Below are positions 47,301 to 59,146 of a DNA stretch of 64,000 nucleotides, one piece after another. This DNA is from Aquamicrobium defluvii (GTDB lineage: Bacteria; Pseudomonadota; Alphaproteobacteria; Rhizobiales; Rhizobiaceae): NCBI RefSeq assembly GCF_004363725.1, contig NZ_SNZF01000001.1, forward strand, positions 62,001 through 126,000, given 5' to 3'. Made by a program: the position numbers and the translations under genes. The first letter of the stretch is position 1. Every line of letters starts with the position of its first letter. The notes below the pieces were generated by a model. It was not told where the DNA came from. It saw nothing but the letters and a program-made list of their open reading frames with translations, and ran no database searches.

Positions 47301-47634
47301 CAAGTCTGATGCCCCTGGCGCGGGCGATGGCGGCAAGCTGGTCGCAGCCATAGCGCCACCAGTCGTAGCCGCCCAGAAGCCGCACCAGAATGACCTTTGC
47401 ATGCCTCGCGACGCTATCCACCCACAGGTCCACGGACATGGGGTGGCGCAGATCGCGCAGGGCCGCAAGCCGCATGGAGGGCAGGCGATCCGCCTCGGCC
47501 TTCCATGCAGACGCAAGGGCTGCCAGATCGCTGTCGGTAAAGGACAGCGCCACCACCTCGCCCGGCGTCTGGCGCAGGTCGACCGGCTCGACGACATCGT
47601 CGAGCGAGGCGGAAGTGGTGGTCAGGATGTGCAT
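44314..47634 (-). CDS. cobN: Cobaltochelatase subunit CobN
   Basis: The large subunit of the ATP-dependent aerobic cobaltochelatase, which inserts Co2+ into hydrogenobyrinic acid a,c-diamide. It has 1106 residues, slightly shorter than the roughly 1,250 typical of CobN. Family text includes NRPGPTFLVSNP-like segments, VLIPDYPSAPGRTGYAVGLD (split as VVILIPDY and GRTGYAVGLD), VHVGAHGTLEWLPGKTVAL with its His, RIFGSSPGTYGAGIE and the C-terminal HAIPGALIEAVHDAYLGD. The partner subunits CobS and CobT of the chelatase are not in this window. It lies 39 bases after cobW and overlaps cobG. Confidence 0.95.
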   Translation of the reverse strand: MHILTTTSASLDDVVEPVDLRQTPGEVVALSFTDSDLAALASAWKAEADRLPSMRLAALRDLRHPMSVDLWVDSVARHAKVILVRLLGGYDWWRYGCDQLAAIARARGIRLALLPGECRDEDERLAQASTLPRDELSLLLGYFREGGPANMQALVRRLARLAGHVAEAPAPEPVPRAGYHEPGSGVVERPASCRAPVVPVLFYRSMLLANDIAPIDALTAELCSTGIAAVPVFVSSLKDAASLAFVEEAIAALQPAAIVTATAFASGAEPGAETLFDRTGIPVFQVVVATTKREAWESGQRGLAPADLAMHAVLPELDGRIMAGAISFKAEAEADAALGLRAQINQPVPDRVAQVARRLCAFLRLRATPPAERRVVILIPDYPSAPGRTGYAVGLDVPNSVLAMLQDLKDAGYVVDRIPQSPRALLDMIDRGTHGLAADDYIALFSELPAAAREAVLGAWGKPAGTRFTFRAASFGNVTVALAPDRGRSEDRRADYHDPTLPPRHELVAFGLWMQKALGAHAIVHVGAHGTLEWLPGKTVALSEACFPEIVTGPLPVVYPFIVSNPGEAAQAKRRISAVTLGHLPPPLVSAELDEHQQKLERLVDEYAQADGLDRRRRDRLAKLIVETAGETGLAVEAGVTGTDAPDEALRRIDAWLCDLKDFAIKDGLHIYGRAQADENDPLRLQSAEAEKSALLAALDGRHVTAGPSGAPARGRTDVLPTGRNLFTADPRTMPTPTAFDLGKAAAGEVVTTYVQTHGDWPRSLVIDLWGSASLRTGGEEIAQGLALMGCRPQWDAATGRVTGIEVLPPAVLGRPRVDVTWHISGLFRDMFPTQIALIDAAARAVAVRDETDDENPLAALARAEGRVGPRIFGSSPGTYGAGIESLLASGDWESREEIGRAYLDSASHAYGGAEGEGVAAPGAFADRLSEADLLVHTGDDSGRDILEGSADVAFIGGFSAALAALGRNADVIVLDTTDPARPKPRSVSEAVSRVVRARAVNPRFIAGQMRHGPRGASEFAETVDRLVGFAETTHAIPGALIEAVHDAYLGDNEVRAFLLRENREAAALIAERFLAARRRGLWHPLRNAIDDDLAALIAEARQAAA

Positions 47635-47673
47635 CGTTCAATCCTGATGAAAGCAAGAGGCGCCCTGTTGTGT

Positions 47674-48711
47674 TCAGCCCGCCAGTATCTTCTCGATTGC
47701 CGGCTGGTCGAGACCCTTGAGGCCAATGACGATCAGCCGCGAGCGGCGATCGTCCCCGGCTGTCCAGGCGCGATCATAGTAATGATTGACGCGGGGACCG
47801 ACAGCCTGAACCAGCAGGCGCATCGGCTTGCCGGCCACTTCCACGAAACCCTTCACGCGCAACACGTCCTCCTGTTCGGCGGCGGCGGCGATGCGACGAG
47901 CCAGATCGTCCGGGTCGGCAACGGCAGGGACGTCGATGACGAAAGTGTCGAAATCGTCATGCTCGTGATCGCCGACGCCGTCATGATGCGACTTGCGGTT
48001 CTCGATGTCGTCCTCGACGGCGAGGCCGAGGCCGAGCAGGATCGACGGGTCGACCTTGCCGTGCCCGGACGGGACCACCTTCACCGCAGGCCCGATATGG
48101 GCGTCCACGATCTTGCGGGCGCGCTCGGCGGCGGCTTCATCGAGCAGGTCGTTCTTGGACAGGATGATGAGGTCGGCGCAGGCCACCTGATCCTCGAAGA
48201 CCTCCTCGATGGGGTCGTCATGGTCGAGCGACTCGTCTTGCGCGCGCTGGGCGGCGAGCGCGTCCATGTCGGAGGCGACCTTGCCCTCGGCAAGGGCCGG
48301 GCCATCGACCACGGCGATCACGCCATCGACGGTGACACGGCTTTTGACCGTCGGCCACTGGAATGCCTGCACCAGCGGCTTCGGCAGGGCGAGGCCGGAA
48401 GTCTCGATCAGGATGTGATCGACCTTCGGCGTGCGCGACAGGATCTGGTCGAGCGCCGGCACGAAATCGTCGGCCACCGTGCAGCAGATGCAGCCATTGG
48501 CCAGTTCGACGATGTTCTCTTCCGGACAGGTGTCGATGCCGCAACCCTTCAGGATTTCGCCATCGACTCCGACATCGCCGAACTCGTTGACGATGAGGGC
48601 GAGGCGCTTGCCTGCGGATTGTTCCAGCAGGTTGCGGATCAGCGTGGTCTTGCCGGCACCAAGGAAGCCGGTGACGACGGTGCAGGGCACGCGGGTGGCG
48701 TTTGCGGTCAT
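47674..48711 (-). CDS. cobW: CobW, GTP-dependent cobalt/metal chaperone
   Basis: A COG0523 GTPase thought to deliver Co2+ to the cobaltochelatase. It has 345 residues with the P-loop GFLGAGKTT (15-23), VNEFGDVGVD, the metal-binding NGCICCTV (C74, C76, C77), the guanine motif SKND and a His/Asp-rich stretch KSHHDGVGDHEHDDFD near 240. The C-terminal CobW_C domain ends the protein. Its start ATG 48711 overlaps the DUF1636 stop as ATGA. Position before cobN fits the role in cobalt loading. Confidence 0.95.
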   Translation of the reverse strand: MTANATRVPCTVVTGFLGAGKTTLIRNLLEQSAGKRLALIVNEFGDVGVDGEILKGCGIDTCPEENIVELANGCICCTVADDFVPALDQILSRTPKVDHILIETSGLALPKPLVQAFQWPTVKSRVTVDGVIAVVDGPALAEGKVASDMDALAAQRAQDESLDHDDPIEEVFEDQVACADLIILSKNDLLDEAAAERARKIVDAHIGPAVKVVPSGHGKVDPSILLGLGLAVEDDIENRKSHHDGVGDHEHDDFDTFVIDVPAVADPDDLARRIAAAAEQEDVLRVKGFVEVAGKPMRLLVQAVGPRVNHYYDRAWTAGDDRRSRLIVIGLKGLDQPAIEKILAG

Positions 48712-49127
48712 GATTGGTCCTTCAGAGGCATAAGGGGAGGAATGCGCGCGACAAGGCCGCGCCTGAGCGAATCGGGACGGCCCCGCCATGGGATCTTGCC
48801 GTCCTCCGCGGTCGCGAGCAGGCTGGCGCCGGCAACCAGATCGGCGCCGCTGTCTTCGGCGAGATCGCCGAAGACATAGCTCCATGCGCCATCGTGCAGG
48901 ATGGAGGCGCTGAGCCTGCGCTTGCAATTGCCGAGGCATTCGACGGTGCGCACCTCGACCGGCTGACCGGCGGCGGCGCGGCGCGTATCCTCGGCCAGCC
49001 TTTCGCCGGCACGGGGATGCGCATCGGAGCCGCTGGCATCCCGGCACGAGATACAGACGACGATTGTCGTGCCGGCTCCGGTGATGCTGGCGGCTGGTTC
49101 GGTCTGAGTGGCCGGGCCTGAATCCAC
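48708..49127 (-). CDS. DUF1636 ferredoxin-like protein, first gene of the cob operon
   Basis: A 139-residue protein of the DUF1636 family, whose members look like thioredoxin-fold 2Fe-2S ferredoxins. Cysteines that could bind a cluster or metal are in VVCISCRDA (two Cys) and ECLGNCKRRLS (two Cys). It is found at the head of cob clusters in related bacteria and may supply electrons or cobalt; that is inference. GTG 49127 is preceded by AAGGAG at the right distance. It is directly downstream of the B12 riboswitch, so it should be the regulated first gene. Confidence 0.85.
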   Translation of the reverse strand: MDSGPATQTEPAASITGAGTTIVVCISCRDASGSDAHPRAGERLAEDTRRAAAGQPVEVRTVECLGNCKRRLSASILHDGAWSYVFGDLAEDSGADLVAGASLLATAEDGKIPWRGRPDSLRRGLVARIPPLMPLKDQS

Positions 49128-49169
49128 TATCTGCTCCTTGCCCGGGTCACCCGCCAGGCTTTCGGCTCA

Positions 49170-49345
49170 TTTCACGCAGACGGCAGGTCTCCTGGCTTGC
49201 GGGTTGTGGCCCTGATGCCGCCTTCCCGGGTTTTCACCCAGTGGCGTCCGGCACAGGCTCGCCGCTTACAGTTGCGGGGACAGCTGCGGAGTTGGGAACA
49301 TTCCCGCACCGCATTCCCTCTTAGCTCCCTTCCTTTGGGAAAGGA
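49170..49345 (-). ncRNA. Cobalamin (B12) riboswitch
   Basis: On the minus strand the B12 box AGCCAGGAGACCTGCCGTC ends near 49179. Upstream come GCCACTGGG, CTGTCCCCGCAACTGTAAG and GGAATGCGGTGCGGGAA, all conserved parts of the cobalamin riboswitch, in the right order. It lies 40-220 bases before the DUF1636 start and should shut the cob genes down when adenosylcobalamin is plentiful. The coordinates of the outer stem are approximate, and I could not tell whether it blocks the ribosome site or ends transcription. Confidence 0.95.
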
Positions 49346-49395
49346 GACCGTCATGGCGGATTTAGGCCCGAGCAGGGGGCGCTGTCAACGCGCGG

Positions 49396-50598
49396 TTACG
49401 ACGCGATCATGTCCGCCAGCGTCGGGCCGAGATCGCCGGCTGGCGTGGCCTCGATGCGCTCGAGCCCCAGCCAGTCGCGCATCTGTGCGAGTTCCGCAAG
49501 GAGGGCCGCTGCGGTCCCGGCGGGCGCGCCCGGTTCGGCGTAGGCGGCGTGGACGCGCAATACCCCGGCCGGGCGGTCCGCCTTGAGATCGACACGCGCG
49601 ACGATCCTGTCGCCCAGCAGAAAGGGCAGGACATAGTAGCCATACTGCCGTTTCTCTGCCGGCGTGTAGATTTCGATGCGGTAGCGGAACCCGAACAGCT
49701 TTTCGGTGCGATCCCGCTCGAAGACCAAAGGATCGAAAGGCGCAAGCAGGGCGCGGGCCCCGACCCTGCGGGGGAGGCGTGCGTCGCGATGCAGATAGGC
49801 TTGCCGCGCCCATCCCGCGACAGCAACGGGAACCAGTTCCCCCTCCTCGACAAGCTCGGCGATGCGGGCGGCTGCCTCGGTGGCCGGGAGCCGGAAATAA
49901 TCGCGCAGGCAGGCGGCAGTTGCGATGCCGTGGGCACGGGCGGAAATGCGCAGCAGTTCGCGCTGGGCATCCGCCGTCGCGGGAACGGGCATGTCGAGGA
50001 TGGCGCGCGGCAGCACGCGCCCCGGCAGGTCGTAGACACGCTCGAAGCCACGGCGGTAGGCGGTGGTGATCCGTCCGGCCCAGAACAGCCATTCGAAGGC
50101 CGCCTTGGCGTCGCTCCAGCCCCACCAGCCGCCCGACCCCTTGTGGCCGTCCATGTCGGAAGCCGCCAGTGGCCCCCGGGCCTCGATTTCGCGGAAGATC
50201 TCCTCGATGAAGGCCGGCCGTTCGCGGCCGAATCTTGCCAACCCGCTGTACATCCCTTCGCCGCGTGCCGCCCTTTCCATGCGCCAGCGCAGCAGCGGCC
50301 ATGTTTCCAGGGGCAGGAGCGATGCCTCATGCGCCCAGTATTCGAAAAACAGGCGCCTTGCCCCCGGACGGGCAGCCTCATCCAGCAAGGACAAAGGGTA
50401 GGGGCCGAGGCGGGAATAAACAGGCATGTAGTGCGCGCGCACCACGGCGCTGACCGAGTCGATCTGCAAAAGCGCCGTGCGCGAGACGACGCGCGAGATA
50501 TGTCGACGGCCCGGCGCACTTTTTGCGCGAGGGCCGCCGAACCCCTGTGCGGCCAGTGCGACGCGTCGTGCCAGAGCTGTCGAGAGGATTTCCTTCAT
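49396..50598 (-). CDS. YcaQ-type interstrand crosslink DNA glycosylase
   Basis: A 400-residue protein of the YcaQ/AlkX (HTH_42) family, which unhooks alkylated bases and DNA interstrand crosslinks. It contains three winged-helix-like units; the catalytic QxD motif is visible as Q45-I46-D47 in LLQIDSVSAVVRAHYMPVYSRL. Other family segments are FEYWAHEASLLPLE and APFDPLVFERDRTEKLFGFRYRIEIYTPAEKRQYGYYVLPFL near the C-terminus (split in pieces at about 295-340). ATG 50598 is chosen over the in-frame start at 50661, as the family begins close to the first helix. Confidence 0.88.
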   Translation of the reverse strand: MKEILSTALARRVALAAQGFGGPRAKSAPGRRHISRVVSRTALLQIDSVSAVVRAHYMPVYSRLGPYPLSLLDEAARPGARRLFFEYWAHEASLLPLETWPLLRWRMERAARGEGMYSGLARFGRERPAFIEEIFREIEARGPLAASDMDGHKGSGGWWGWSDAKAAFEWLFWAGRITTAYRRGFERVYDLPGRVLPRAILDMPVPATADAQRELLRISARAHGIATAACLRDYFRLPATEAAARIAELVEEGELVPVAVAGWARQAYLHRDARLPRRVGARALLAPFDPLVFERDRTEKLFGFRYRIEIYTPAEKRQYGYYVLPFLLGDRIVARVDLKADRPAGVLRVHAAYAEPGAPAGTAAALLAELAQMRDWLGLERIEATPAGDLGPTLADMIAS

Positions 50599-50915
50599 GC
50601 GATCCAGGTCTGTCTGCGGGCATGGTCTACGAACACCCGATTCCGGCAGGCTAGCAGCCAAACCGCCGGAATACTGTCAGGAATAAAAGTGGAGTTAAAA
50701 GTGAAGGAAATCAAGGATGATCAGTTTTGTCGCAGATAGTGTGCGGTGCAGCGTTTTGATCAAGGTTTGACTTGCTTCGGCAATCCGCCTGCGCTAACCC
50801 TCGCCGCGTTGCAGCATGGGGCCGAAAGGGTTCCGGGGGCAAATCTGTCACGCTTCCGTAACAGGGCCGGCTGCGCTAGTTTCAGGCGGATCCGCCGCCA
50901 ACGGAAAGTTGCAGC
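50599..50915. other. Intergenic region before nuoA (317 bp)
   Basis: No gene is seen here. It must hold the divergent promoters of the YcaQ-type gene and the nuo operon. TTGACT at 50767-50772 is a fair -35 box, but nothing like CTATAT stands 16-18 bases after it. A perfect palindrome GGCGGATCCGCC (50885-50896) lies just before the nuoA ribosome site (ACGGAAAG). Confidence 0.6.
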
Positions 50916-51281
50916 ATGAACGAATTGCTGAGTTCGTATCTGCCGATCGTCATATTCATCGGCGTGGCACTGGTGATCGGGCTGGCGCTCATCGTAGCGC
51001 CCTTTCTGGTTGCCTACCGCGATCCGGATCCCGAGAAGCTGTCCGCCTACGAGTGCGGCTTCAACTCGTTCGACGATGCGCGCATGAAGTTCGACATCCG
51101 GTTCTATCTGGTGTCGATCCTGTTCATCATCTTCGATCTCGAGGTGGCTTTCCTGTTCCCGTGGGCCGTTTCGTTCGGCGACATTGGCATGCTCGGCTTC
51201 TGGTCGATGATGGTGTTCCTTGGCGTTCTCACCGTCGGCTTCATATATGAGTGGAAGAAAGGGGCGCTGGAATGGGATTGA
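50916..51281 (+). CDS. nuoA: NADH-quinone oxidoreductase subunit A
   Basis: Small membrane subunit of complex I. The 121-residue protein has three membrane helices (about 7-30, 63-85, 90-112) and the conserved loop [27 protein letters not shown] (its YECGF at about 49-53), which lies near the quinone site. It is the first gene of the nuo operon and overlaps nuoB by 10 bases, so the two are coupled. The start codon follows ACGGAAAG. Confidence 0.96.
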   Translation: MNELLSSYLPIVIFIGVALVIGLALIVAPFLVAYRDPDPEKLSAYECGFNSFDDARMKFDIRFYLVSILFIIFDLEVAFLFPWAVSFGDIGMLGFWSMMVFLGVLTVGFIYEWKKGALEWD

Positions 51282-51853
51282 TCGGCAATTCCGGCACGCT
51301 TGTCGCGCCGCAGCCAAAGGGCGTTCTGGATCCGCGCACCGGCAAGCCGGTGGGCTCGGACGACCCGTTCTTCATCGGCATCAATGACGAACTGGCCGAC
51401 AAGGGATTCATTGTCACCTCGACCGAGGCGCTGATCACTTGGGCCCGTACCGGCTCGCTGATGTATATGACGTTCGGGCTGGCCTGTTGCGCCGTCGAGA
51501 TGATTCACTCGGCCATGCCGCGCTATGACAGCGAGCGCTTCGGCATTGCGCCGCGCGCCTCGCCGCGCCAGTCGGACGTCATGATCGTGGCCGGGACGCT
51601 GACCAACAAGATGGCGCCGGCGCTGCGCAAGGTTTACGACCAGATGCCGGAGCCGCGTTACGTGATCTCCATGGGGTCGTGCGCCAATGGCGGCGGCTAC
51701 TACCATTATTCCTATTCGGTGGTGCGCGGCTGCGACCGCGTCGTGCCCGTCGATATCTATGTGCCGGGTTGTCCGCCAAGCGCCGAGGCGCTGATGTACG
51801 GCCTTCTTCTGTTGCAGAAGAAAATCCGGCGTACCGGCACCATCGAGCGGTGA
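51272..51853 (+). CDS. nuoB: NADH-quinone oxidoreductase subunit B
   Basis: Carries the terminal Fe4S4 cluster N2, which passes electrons to quinone. It has 193 residues with the cysteine ligands in [10 protein letters not shown] (tandem Cys), [11 protein letters not shown] and [17 protein letters not shown] 51272 inside the end of nuoA is preferred over an upstream in-frame ATG at 51251, because family members begin with a short N-terminus like [13 protein letters not shown]. Confidence 0.97.
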   Translation: MGLIGNSGTLVAPQPKGVLDPRTGKPVGSDDPFFIGINDELADKGFIVTSTEALITWARTGSLMYMTFGLACCAVEMIHSAMPRYDSERFGIAPRASPRQSDVMIVAGTLTNKMAPALRKVYDQMPEPRYVISMGSCANGGGYYHYSYSVVRGCDRVVPVDIYVPGCPPSAEALMYGLLLLQKKIRRTGTIER

Positions 51854-51858
51854 CAAGA

Positions 51859-52461
51859 ATGAGTGAAGCACTCAGGGAACTGGCCGCCCATATCGAAGCC
51901 AATTGCGGTGTCGAGATTCTGCATAGCGAGCTGGCTTTCGGCGAGCTGACGATGACCGTCGCGCCTGCCGATATCGTCACTCTGGCGCGCTTCGTGCGCG
52001 ACGACGCCAGATGCCGGTTTGTGTCGATGATCGATGTTTCCGGCGCGGATTATCCGGAGCGGTTCGACCGTTTCGACGTTGTCTATCACCTGCTGTCGCC
52101 GACGAGGAACCTGCGCCTGCGCCTCAAGGTTCAGGCCGGCGAGGAGACGGTCGTTCCCTCCGTCACCGGTGTCTGGCCGGGAGCCGACTGGTTCGAGCGG
52201 GAGACCTACGACCTCTACGGCGTGCTGTTCTCCGGTCATCCGGACCTGCGCCGCATCCTGACCGACTACGGCTTCGAAGGGCATCCGCTGCGCAAGGACT
52301 TCCCTCTCACCGGCTTTGTCGAGGTGCGTTACGACGACGAGGCAAAGCGCGTCGTTTACGAGCCTGTCGAGCTGAAGCAGGAGTTCCGCAATTTCGACTT
52401 CCTCTCGCCGTGGGAGGGCACCGACTACGTGCTGCCCGGCGATGAAAAGGTGAAGCAGTAA
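51859..52461 (+). CDS. nuoC: NADH-quinone oxidoreductase subunit C
   Basis: Peripheral-arm subunit of complex I, about 30 kDa in mitochondria. The 200-residue protein has the diagnostic [38 protein letters not shown] (ERE at about 113, [10 protein letters not shown] near 140). It is separate from NuoD, as is normal outside enterobacteria. ATG 51859 is taken because the open frame upstream reads through nuoB in another phase. It ends one base before the nuoD ATG. Confidence 0.96.
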   Translation: MSEALRELAAHIEANCGVEILHSELAFGELTMTVAPADIVTLARFVRDDARCRFVSMIDVSGADYPERFDRFDVVYHLLSPTRNLRLRLKVQAGEETVVPSVTGVWPGADWFERETYDLYGVLFSGHPDLRRILTDYGFEGHPLRKDFPLTGFVEVRYDDEAKRVVYEPVELKQEFRNFDFLSPWEGTDYVLPGDEKVKQ

Positions 52462-53652
52462 ATGGCTGAAACCTCCGTCCGCAATTTCAACATCAACTTC
52501 GGCCCGCAGCATCCGGCTGCGCACGGCGTGCTGCGTCTCGTGCTGGAGTTGGACGGCGAGGTGGTCGACCGCGTCGATCCGCATATCGGTCTGTTGCATC
52601 GCGGCACCGAGAAGCTGATGGAGGCCAAGACCTATCTTCAGGCCGTGCCCTATCTGGACCGGCTCGACTATTGCTCGCCCATGAATCAGGAGCATGCCTA
52701 CGCCCTGGCGGTCGAGCGCCTGCTGGGCATCGAGGTTCCGAAGCGCGGGCAGATCATCCGCGTGCTCTATTCCGAAATCGGCCGCATCATGTCGCACATC
52801 CTCAATGTGACGACGCAGGCCATGGACGTCGGCGCGCTGACCCCGCCGCTGTGGGGATTCGTTGAGCGCGAGAAGCTGATGGTCTTCTATGAGCGGGCTT
52901 CCGGTTCGCGCATGCATGCGGCCTATTTCCGCCCGGGCGGCGTGCATCAGGACCTGCCGCAGAAGCTGATCGAGGACATCGGCAAGTGGATCGACCCGTT
53001 CCTCAGGACCATCGACGATCTCGATGCGCTGCTGACACCCAACCGCATCTTCAAGCAGCGCAACGTCGATATCGGCGTGGTGTCGCTGGACGATGCATGG
53101 GCATGGGGTTTCTCGGGCGTCATGGTGCGCGGTTCGGGCGCGGCGTGGGACCTGCGCAAGTCGCAGCCCTACGAGTGCTACTCCGAAATGGATTTCGACA
53201 TTCCGATCGGCAAGAACGGCGACAATTTCGACCGCTATCTCATTCGCATGGAAGAGATGCGCCAGTCGGCGCGGATCATGCGCCAGTGCGTCGATCTTCT
53301 GCTCGGCAAGGAAAGCACCGGCCCCGTCTCCAACCTGGACGGCAAGGTGGTGCCGCCGAAGCGTGGCGAGATGAAGCGCTCGATGGAAGCGCTGATCCAT
53401 CACTTCAAGCTCTATACCGAGGGTTACAAGGTGCCGGCCGGCGAGGTTTATGCGGCCGTCGAAGCGCCGAAGGGCGAGTTCGGCGTCTATCTGGTGTCGG
53501 ACGGAACCAACAAGCCGTATCGCTGCAAGCTGCGCGCGCCGGGCTTCGCCCATTTGCAGGCCATGGATTTCCTGTGCAAGGGCTACATGCTTGCGGACGT
53601 CGCAGCCATCCTCGGCTCCCTCGACATCGTCTTTGGTGAGGTCGACCGCTAA
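52462..53652 (+). CDS. nuoD: NADH-quinone oxidoreductase subunit D
   Basis: The 49-kDa subunit that forms the quinone pocket with NuoB. It has 396 residues, the normal length. Landmarks are [22 protein letters not shown] near the N-terminus with the quinone-site His, [28 protein letters not shown], and the C-terminal [18 protein letters not shown]. The stop TAA overlaps the nuoE ATG by one base. Confidence 0.97.
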   Translation: MAETSVRNFNINFGPQHPAAHGVLRLVLELDGEVVDRVDPHIGLLHRGTEKLMEAKTYLQAVPYLDRLDYCSPMNQEHAYALAVERLLGIEVPKRGQIIRVLYSEIGRIMSHILNVTTQAMDVGALTPPLWGFVEREKLMVFYERASGSRMHAAYFRPGGVHQDLPQKLIEDIGKWIDPFLRTIDDLDALLTPNRIFKQRNVDIGVVSLDDAWAWGFSGVMVRGSGAAWDLRKSQPYECYSEMDFDIPIGKNGDNFDRYLIRMEEMRQSARIMRQCVDLLLGKESTGPVSNLDGKVVPPKRGEMKRSMEALIHHFKLYTEGYKVPAGEVYAAVEAPKGEFGVYLVSDGTNKPYRCKLRAPGFAHLQAMDFLCKGYMLADVAAILGSLDIVFGEVDR

Positions 53653-54764
53653 TGTCCGTTCGCCGTCTCGCAGATGCCAGCGTCCAGCCAGCAGCATTCT
53701 CCTTCAACGAGGAGTTCGCTTCGGCTGCGCAGAAGTGGATCGCAAAATATCCGGAAGGCCGCCAGCAATCGGCGATCATCCCGCTGCTCATGCTTGCTCA
53801 GGAGCAGGATGGCTGGGTGACCAAAGCCGCAATCGAGCAGATCTGCGACATGCTGGGCATGCCATATATCCGCGGCCTCGAAGTCGCGACCTTCTACACG
53901 CAGTTCCAGTTGAAGCCGGTCGGCACGCGCGCCCATATTCAGGTCTGCGGCACGACGCCGTGCATGCTGCGCGGCGCGGGCGAGCTGATGGATGTGTGTC
54001 GCTCCAAAATCCATCATGAGCAGTTCCACACCAACGAGGATGGAACGCTGTCGTGGGAAGAGGTCGAGTGCCAGGGCGCCTGCGTGAACGCGCCGATGGT
54101 CATGATCTTCAAGGATTCCTATGAAGACCTGACGCCCGAGCGTCTGGCCGAGATCATCGACGAGTTCGAGGCGGGCAGGGGCGATTCCGTGCCTACCGGG
54201 CCGCAGGTCGATCGCTTCTTCTCTGCGCCGGAAGGCGGGTTCACCGCGCTGACCGACGAGAAAGCCGTTCTGAAGTCGGCCCGTGCCCGCGAGGCGAAGG
54301 CCGATGCGGCCGGGGCCGCCGCTGGCGCGGCAGTGCCTCCGTCCAATGCCGGCAAGCCGAAGACCGATGCGCCCGAGACCAGTCCGGCGCTGAAGACCCC
54401 GTCGAAGGTGAAAGCCGCACCGGAGGCCGAGAAGGCCGCAAGCGTTGCCGCGCCCGCTGCCAAGCCGGCAAAGCCGTCTCTTGACGACAAGAACCGTCCG
54501 GCTGGCATTGCCCGTCCGGCCATGGTCGATGACCTCAAGCTGATTTCGGGTGTTGGCCCGAAGAACGAGAAGGTTCTGCACGAGCTCGGCATTTTCACCT
54601 TTGCGCAGGTTGCATCGTGGAAGAAGGCCGAGCGCGAGTGGGTCGACGGCTATCTCAATTTCCACGGCCGCATCGAGCGCGAGGACTGGGTCAAGCAGGC
54701 CAAGGCGCTCGCCAGGGGCGGCGTGGACGAATATGTCCGCGTCTTCGGCAAGAAGCCGGTTTGA
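53652..54764 (+). CDS. nuoE: NADH-quinone oxidoreductase subunit E with HHH C-terminal extension
   Basis: The 24-kDa-type subunit with one Fe2S2 cluster (N1a). Residues 1-200 are the NuoE core; cluster ligands lie in [12 protein letters not shown] (two Cys) and [11 protein letters not shown] (two Cys). The protein is 370 residues, about twice the bacterial standard, because of an Ala/Lys/Pro-rich linker (about 205-285) and a helix-hairpin-helix-like domain (about 292-365) with [22 protein letters not shown] and a [12 protein letters not shown] segment. The same domain recurs in the separate gene at 56446. Such long NuoE forms are usual in rhizobial relatives. Confidence 0.94.
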   Translation: MSVRRLADASVQPAAFSFNEEFASAAQKWIAKYPEGRQQSAIIPLLMLAQEQDGWVTKAAIEQICDMLGMPYIRGLEVATFYTQFQLKPVGTRAHIQVCGTTPCMLRGAGELMDVCRSKIHHEQFHTNEDGTLSWEEVECQGACVNAPMVMIFKDSYEDLTPERLAEIIDEFEAGRGDSVPTGPQVDRFFSAPEGGFTALTDEKAVLKSARAREAKADAAGAAAGAAVPPSNAGKPKTDAPETSPALKTPSKVKAAPEAEKAASVAAPAAKPAKPSLDDKNRPAGIARPAMVDDLKLISGVGPKNEKVLHELGIFTFAQVASWKKAEREWVDGYLNFHGRIEREDWVKQAKALARGGVDEYVRVFGKKPV

Positions 54765-54774
54765 GGGAAGAACG

Positions 54775-56079
<1,305 letters not shown>

Positions 56080-56117
56080 TGAAACGATGCTGTTGAGATT
56101 ACGCGATACACGGGCTT

Positions 56118-56441
56118 TTGTGGGCGGTGCTGGCCTTTCTGGCGCTGCACGTGAAAGCCGTGGCGCATGCTCCGATAGCTGTGATGTTTCTGCTGGCTTC
56201 TCTGCCCTACCTGCTGGTTACCAGCCTGGGAGGCGCCGAGCGAAGCGCGGGGATGGCGTGGGCCTATCGGATTTATCAGCTTGTCGGGCTGGCAATTCTG
56301 ATCGGCTGGCCGGTTGCCGGAATCTGGCGTTGGAGGCAGTCGCCATCAGTGCTTCTTACCTATCCGCACTTGCTGATCGCTTTGGCGGGATGGTGGTGCA
56401 CCCTGTTGATCGGATCGATCAATTTTCCGTTTATGCTTTAG
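56118..56441 (+). CDS. Small hypothetical membrane protein between nuoF and nuoG, possibly frameshifted
   Basis: I do not recognise a family. The 107-residue frame has four likely membrane segments (WAVLAFLALHVKA; IAVMFLLASLPYLLVTS; YQLVGLAILIGWPVAGIW; LLIALAGWWCTLLIG). The only start in frame is a TTG at 56118 or GTG 56127. A better placed ATG at 56087, with GGAG ten bases upstream, is in another frame; removing one base around the CTTTTG at 56115-56120 would join them into a natural N-terminus. Either a frameshift, a sequencing error or a weak start. It sits inside the nuo operon with no gap large enough for a promoter. Confidence 0.5.
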   Translation: MWAVLAFLALHVKAVAHAPIAVMFLLASLPYLLVTSLGGAERSAGMAWAYRIYQLVGLAILIGWPVAGIWRWRQSPSVLLTYPHLLIALAGWWCTLLIGSINFPFML

Positions 56442-56445
56442 GCAA

Positions 56446-56991
56446 ATGACACAGACCGGACGCAATCATAACGTGGTGCTGCCTGCCGAGCTTGCCAACT
56501 CGGTGAATCTGCTCGCCCATCCGGCAGCCGGAATGGCGGCCGCGTCGGCGCTTGGGTTCGGTCTGGCCAGTCAGGCGCTCGGTGTCTGGTTGGGCGCGCT
56601 GAACGGCGCAAGCGAAGCTTCGCAGAAGCTGTTCCAGACTTTTGGCGATGCGGCGGCGCAGGATGAACATAAGGCCGCCGACGAAGCAAAGCCCGCTGCC
56701 CATACCGAGCGCGCGGCTGCCGCCGACGTTGCCGTACAGGCGGAGGCGCATCGGCCCAAGGCGCTGGACAAGCCGTCCGCTCCGGACGACCTGAAGGCAA
56801 TCTCCGGGATCGGCCCGAAGCTTGAGGCGGTTCTCAATGGCTATGGCATCTGGACCTGGCGCCAGATTGCGGAATGGACGGACGCCGAGATTGCGTGGAT
56901 GGACGAAACGCTCGGCTTTCGCGGCCGCATCCGGCGCGACGACTGGGTCGGACAGGCAGCGGTGCTGCAAGACGGGCAACGGGCAAAGTAA
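56446..56991 (+). CDS. Orphan helix-hairpin-helix protein within the nuo operon
   Basis: A 181-residue protein with a hydrophobic, Ala/Gly-rich N-terminus (about 12-60), an Ala/Glu/Lys linker and a C-terminal domain (about 110-178) reading DDLKAISGIGPKLEAVLNGY and GRIRRDDWVGQAAVL. That domain closely matches the C-terminal extension of NuoE. Similar genes in rhizobial relatives are labelled NADH-ubiquinone dehydrogenase, but no electron-transfer motif is present: I see no Cys cluster and no nucleotide site. Its location suggests an accessory or assembly role in complex I. It begins 4 bases after the small membrane ORF. Confidence 0.8.
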   Translation: MTQTGRNHNVVLPAELANSVNLLAHPAAGMAAASALGFGLASQALGVWLGALNGASEASQKLFQTFGDAAAQDEHKAADEAKPAAHTERAAAADVAVQAEAHRPKALDKPSAPDDLKAISGIGPKLEAVLNGYGIWTWRQIAEWTDAEIAWMDETLGFRGRIRRDDWVGQAAVLQDGQRAK

Positions 56992-57061
56992 AATCAGGCA
57001 GGGCGCGGCTTCGATGGCGCCAGCAATGAAGATCGCGGCACGGCTGCGGGGTTGAGGCGAA

Positions 57062-59143
<2,082 letters not shown>

Positions 59144-59146
59144 GAC

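Noticed and set aside
44272..48879. A 1535-codon open frame on the plus strand opposite cobN-cobW
   Set aside because: It is the complement of well-recognised cobN, cobW and DUF1636 genes. High GC third positions leave antisense frames open; its translation shows no domain.
50767..50800. TTGACT with GCTAAC as a nuo promoter
   Set aside because: The spacing would be about 20 bases and the -10 match is poor, so I do not call it.
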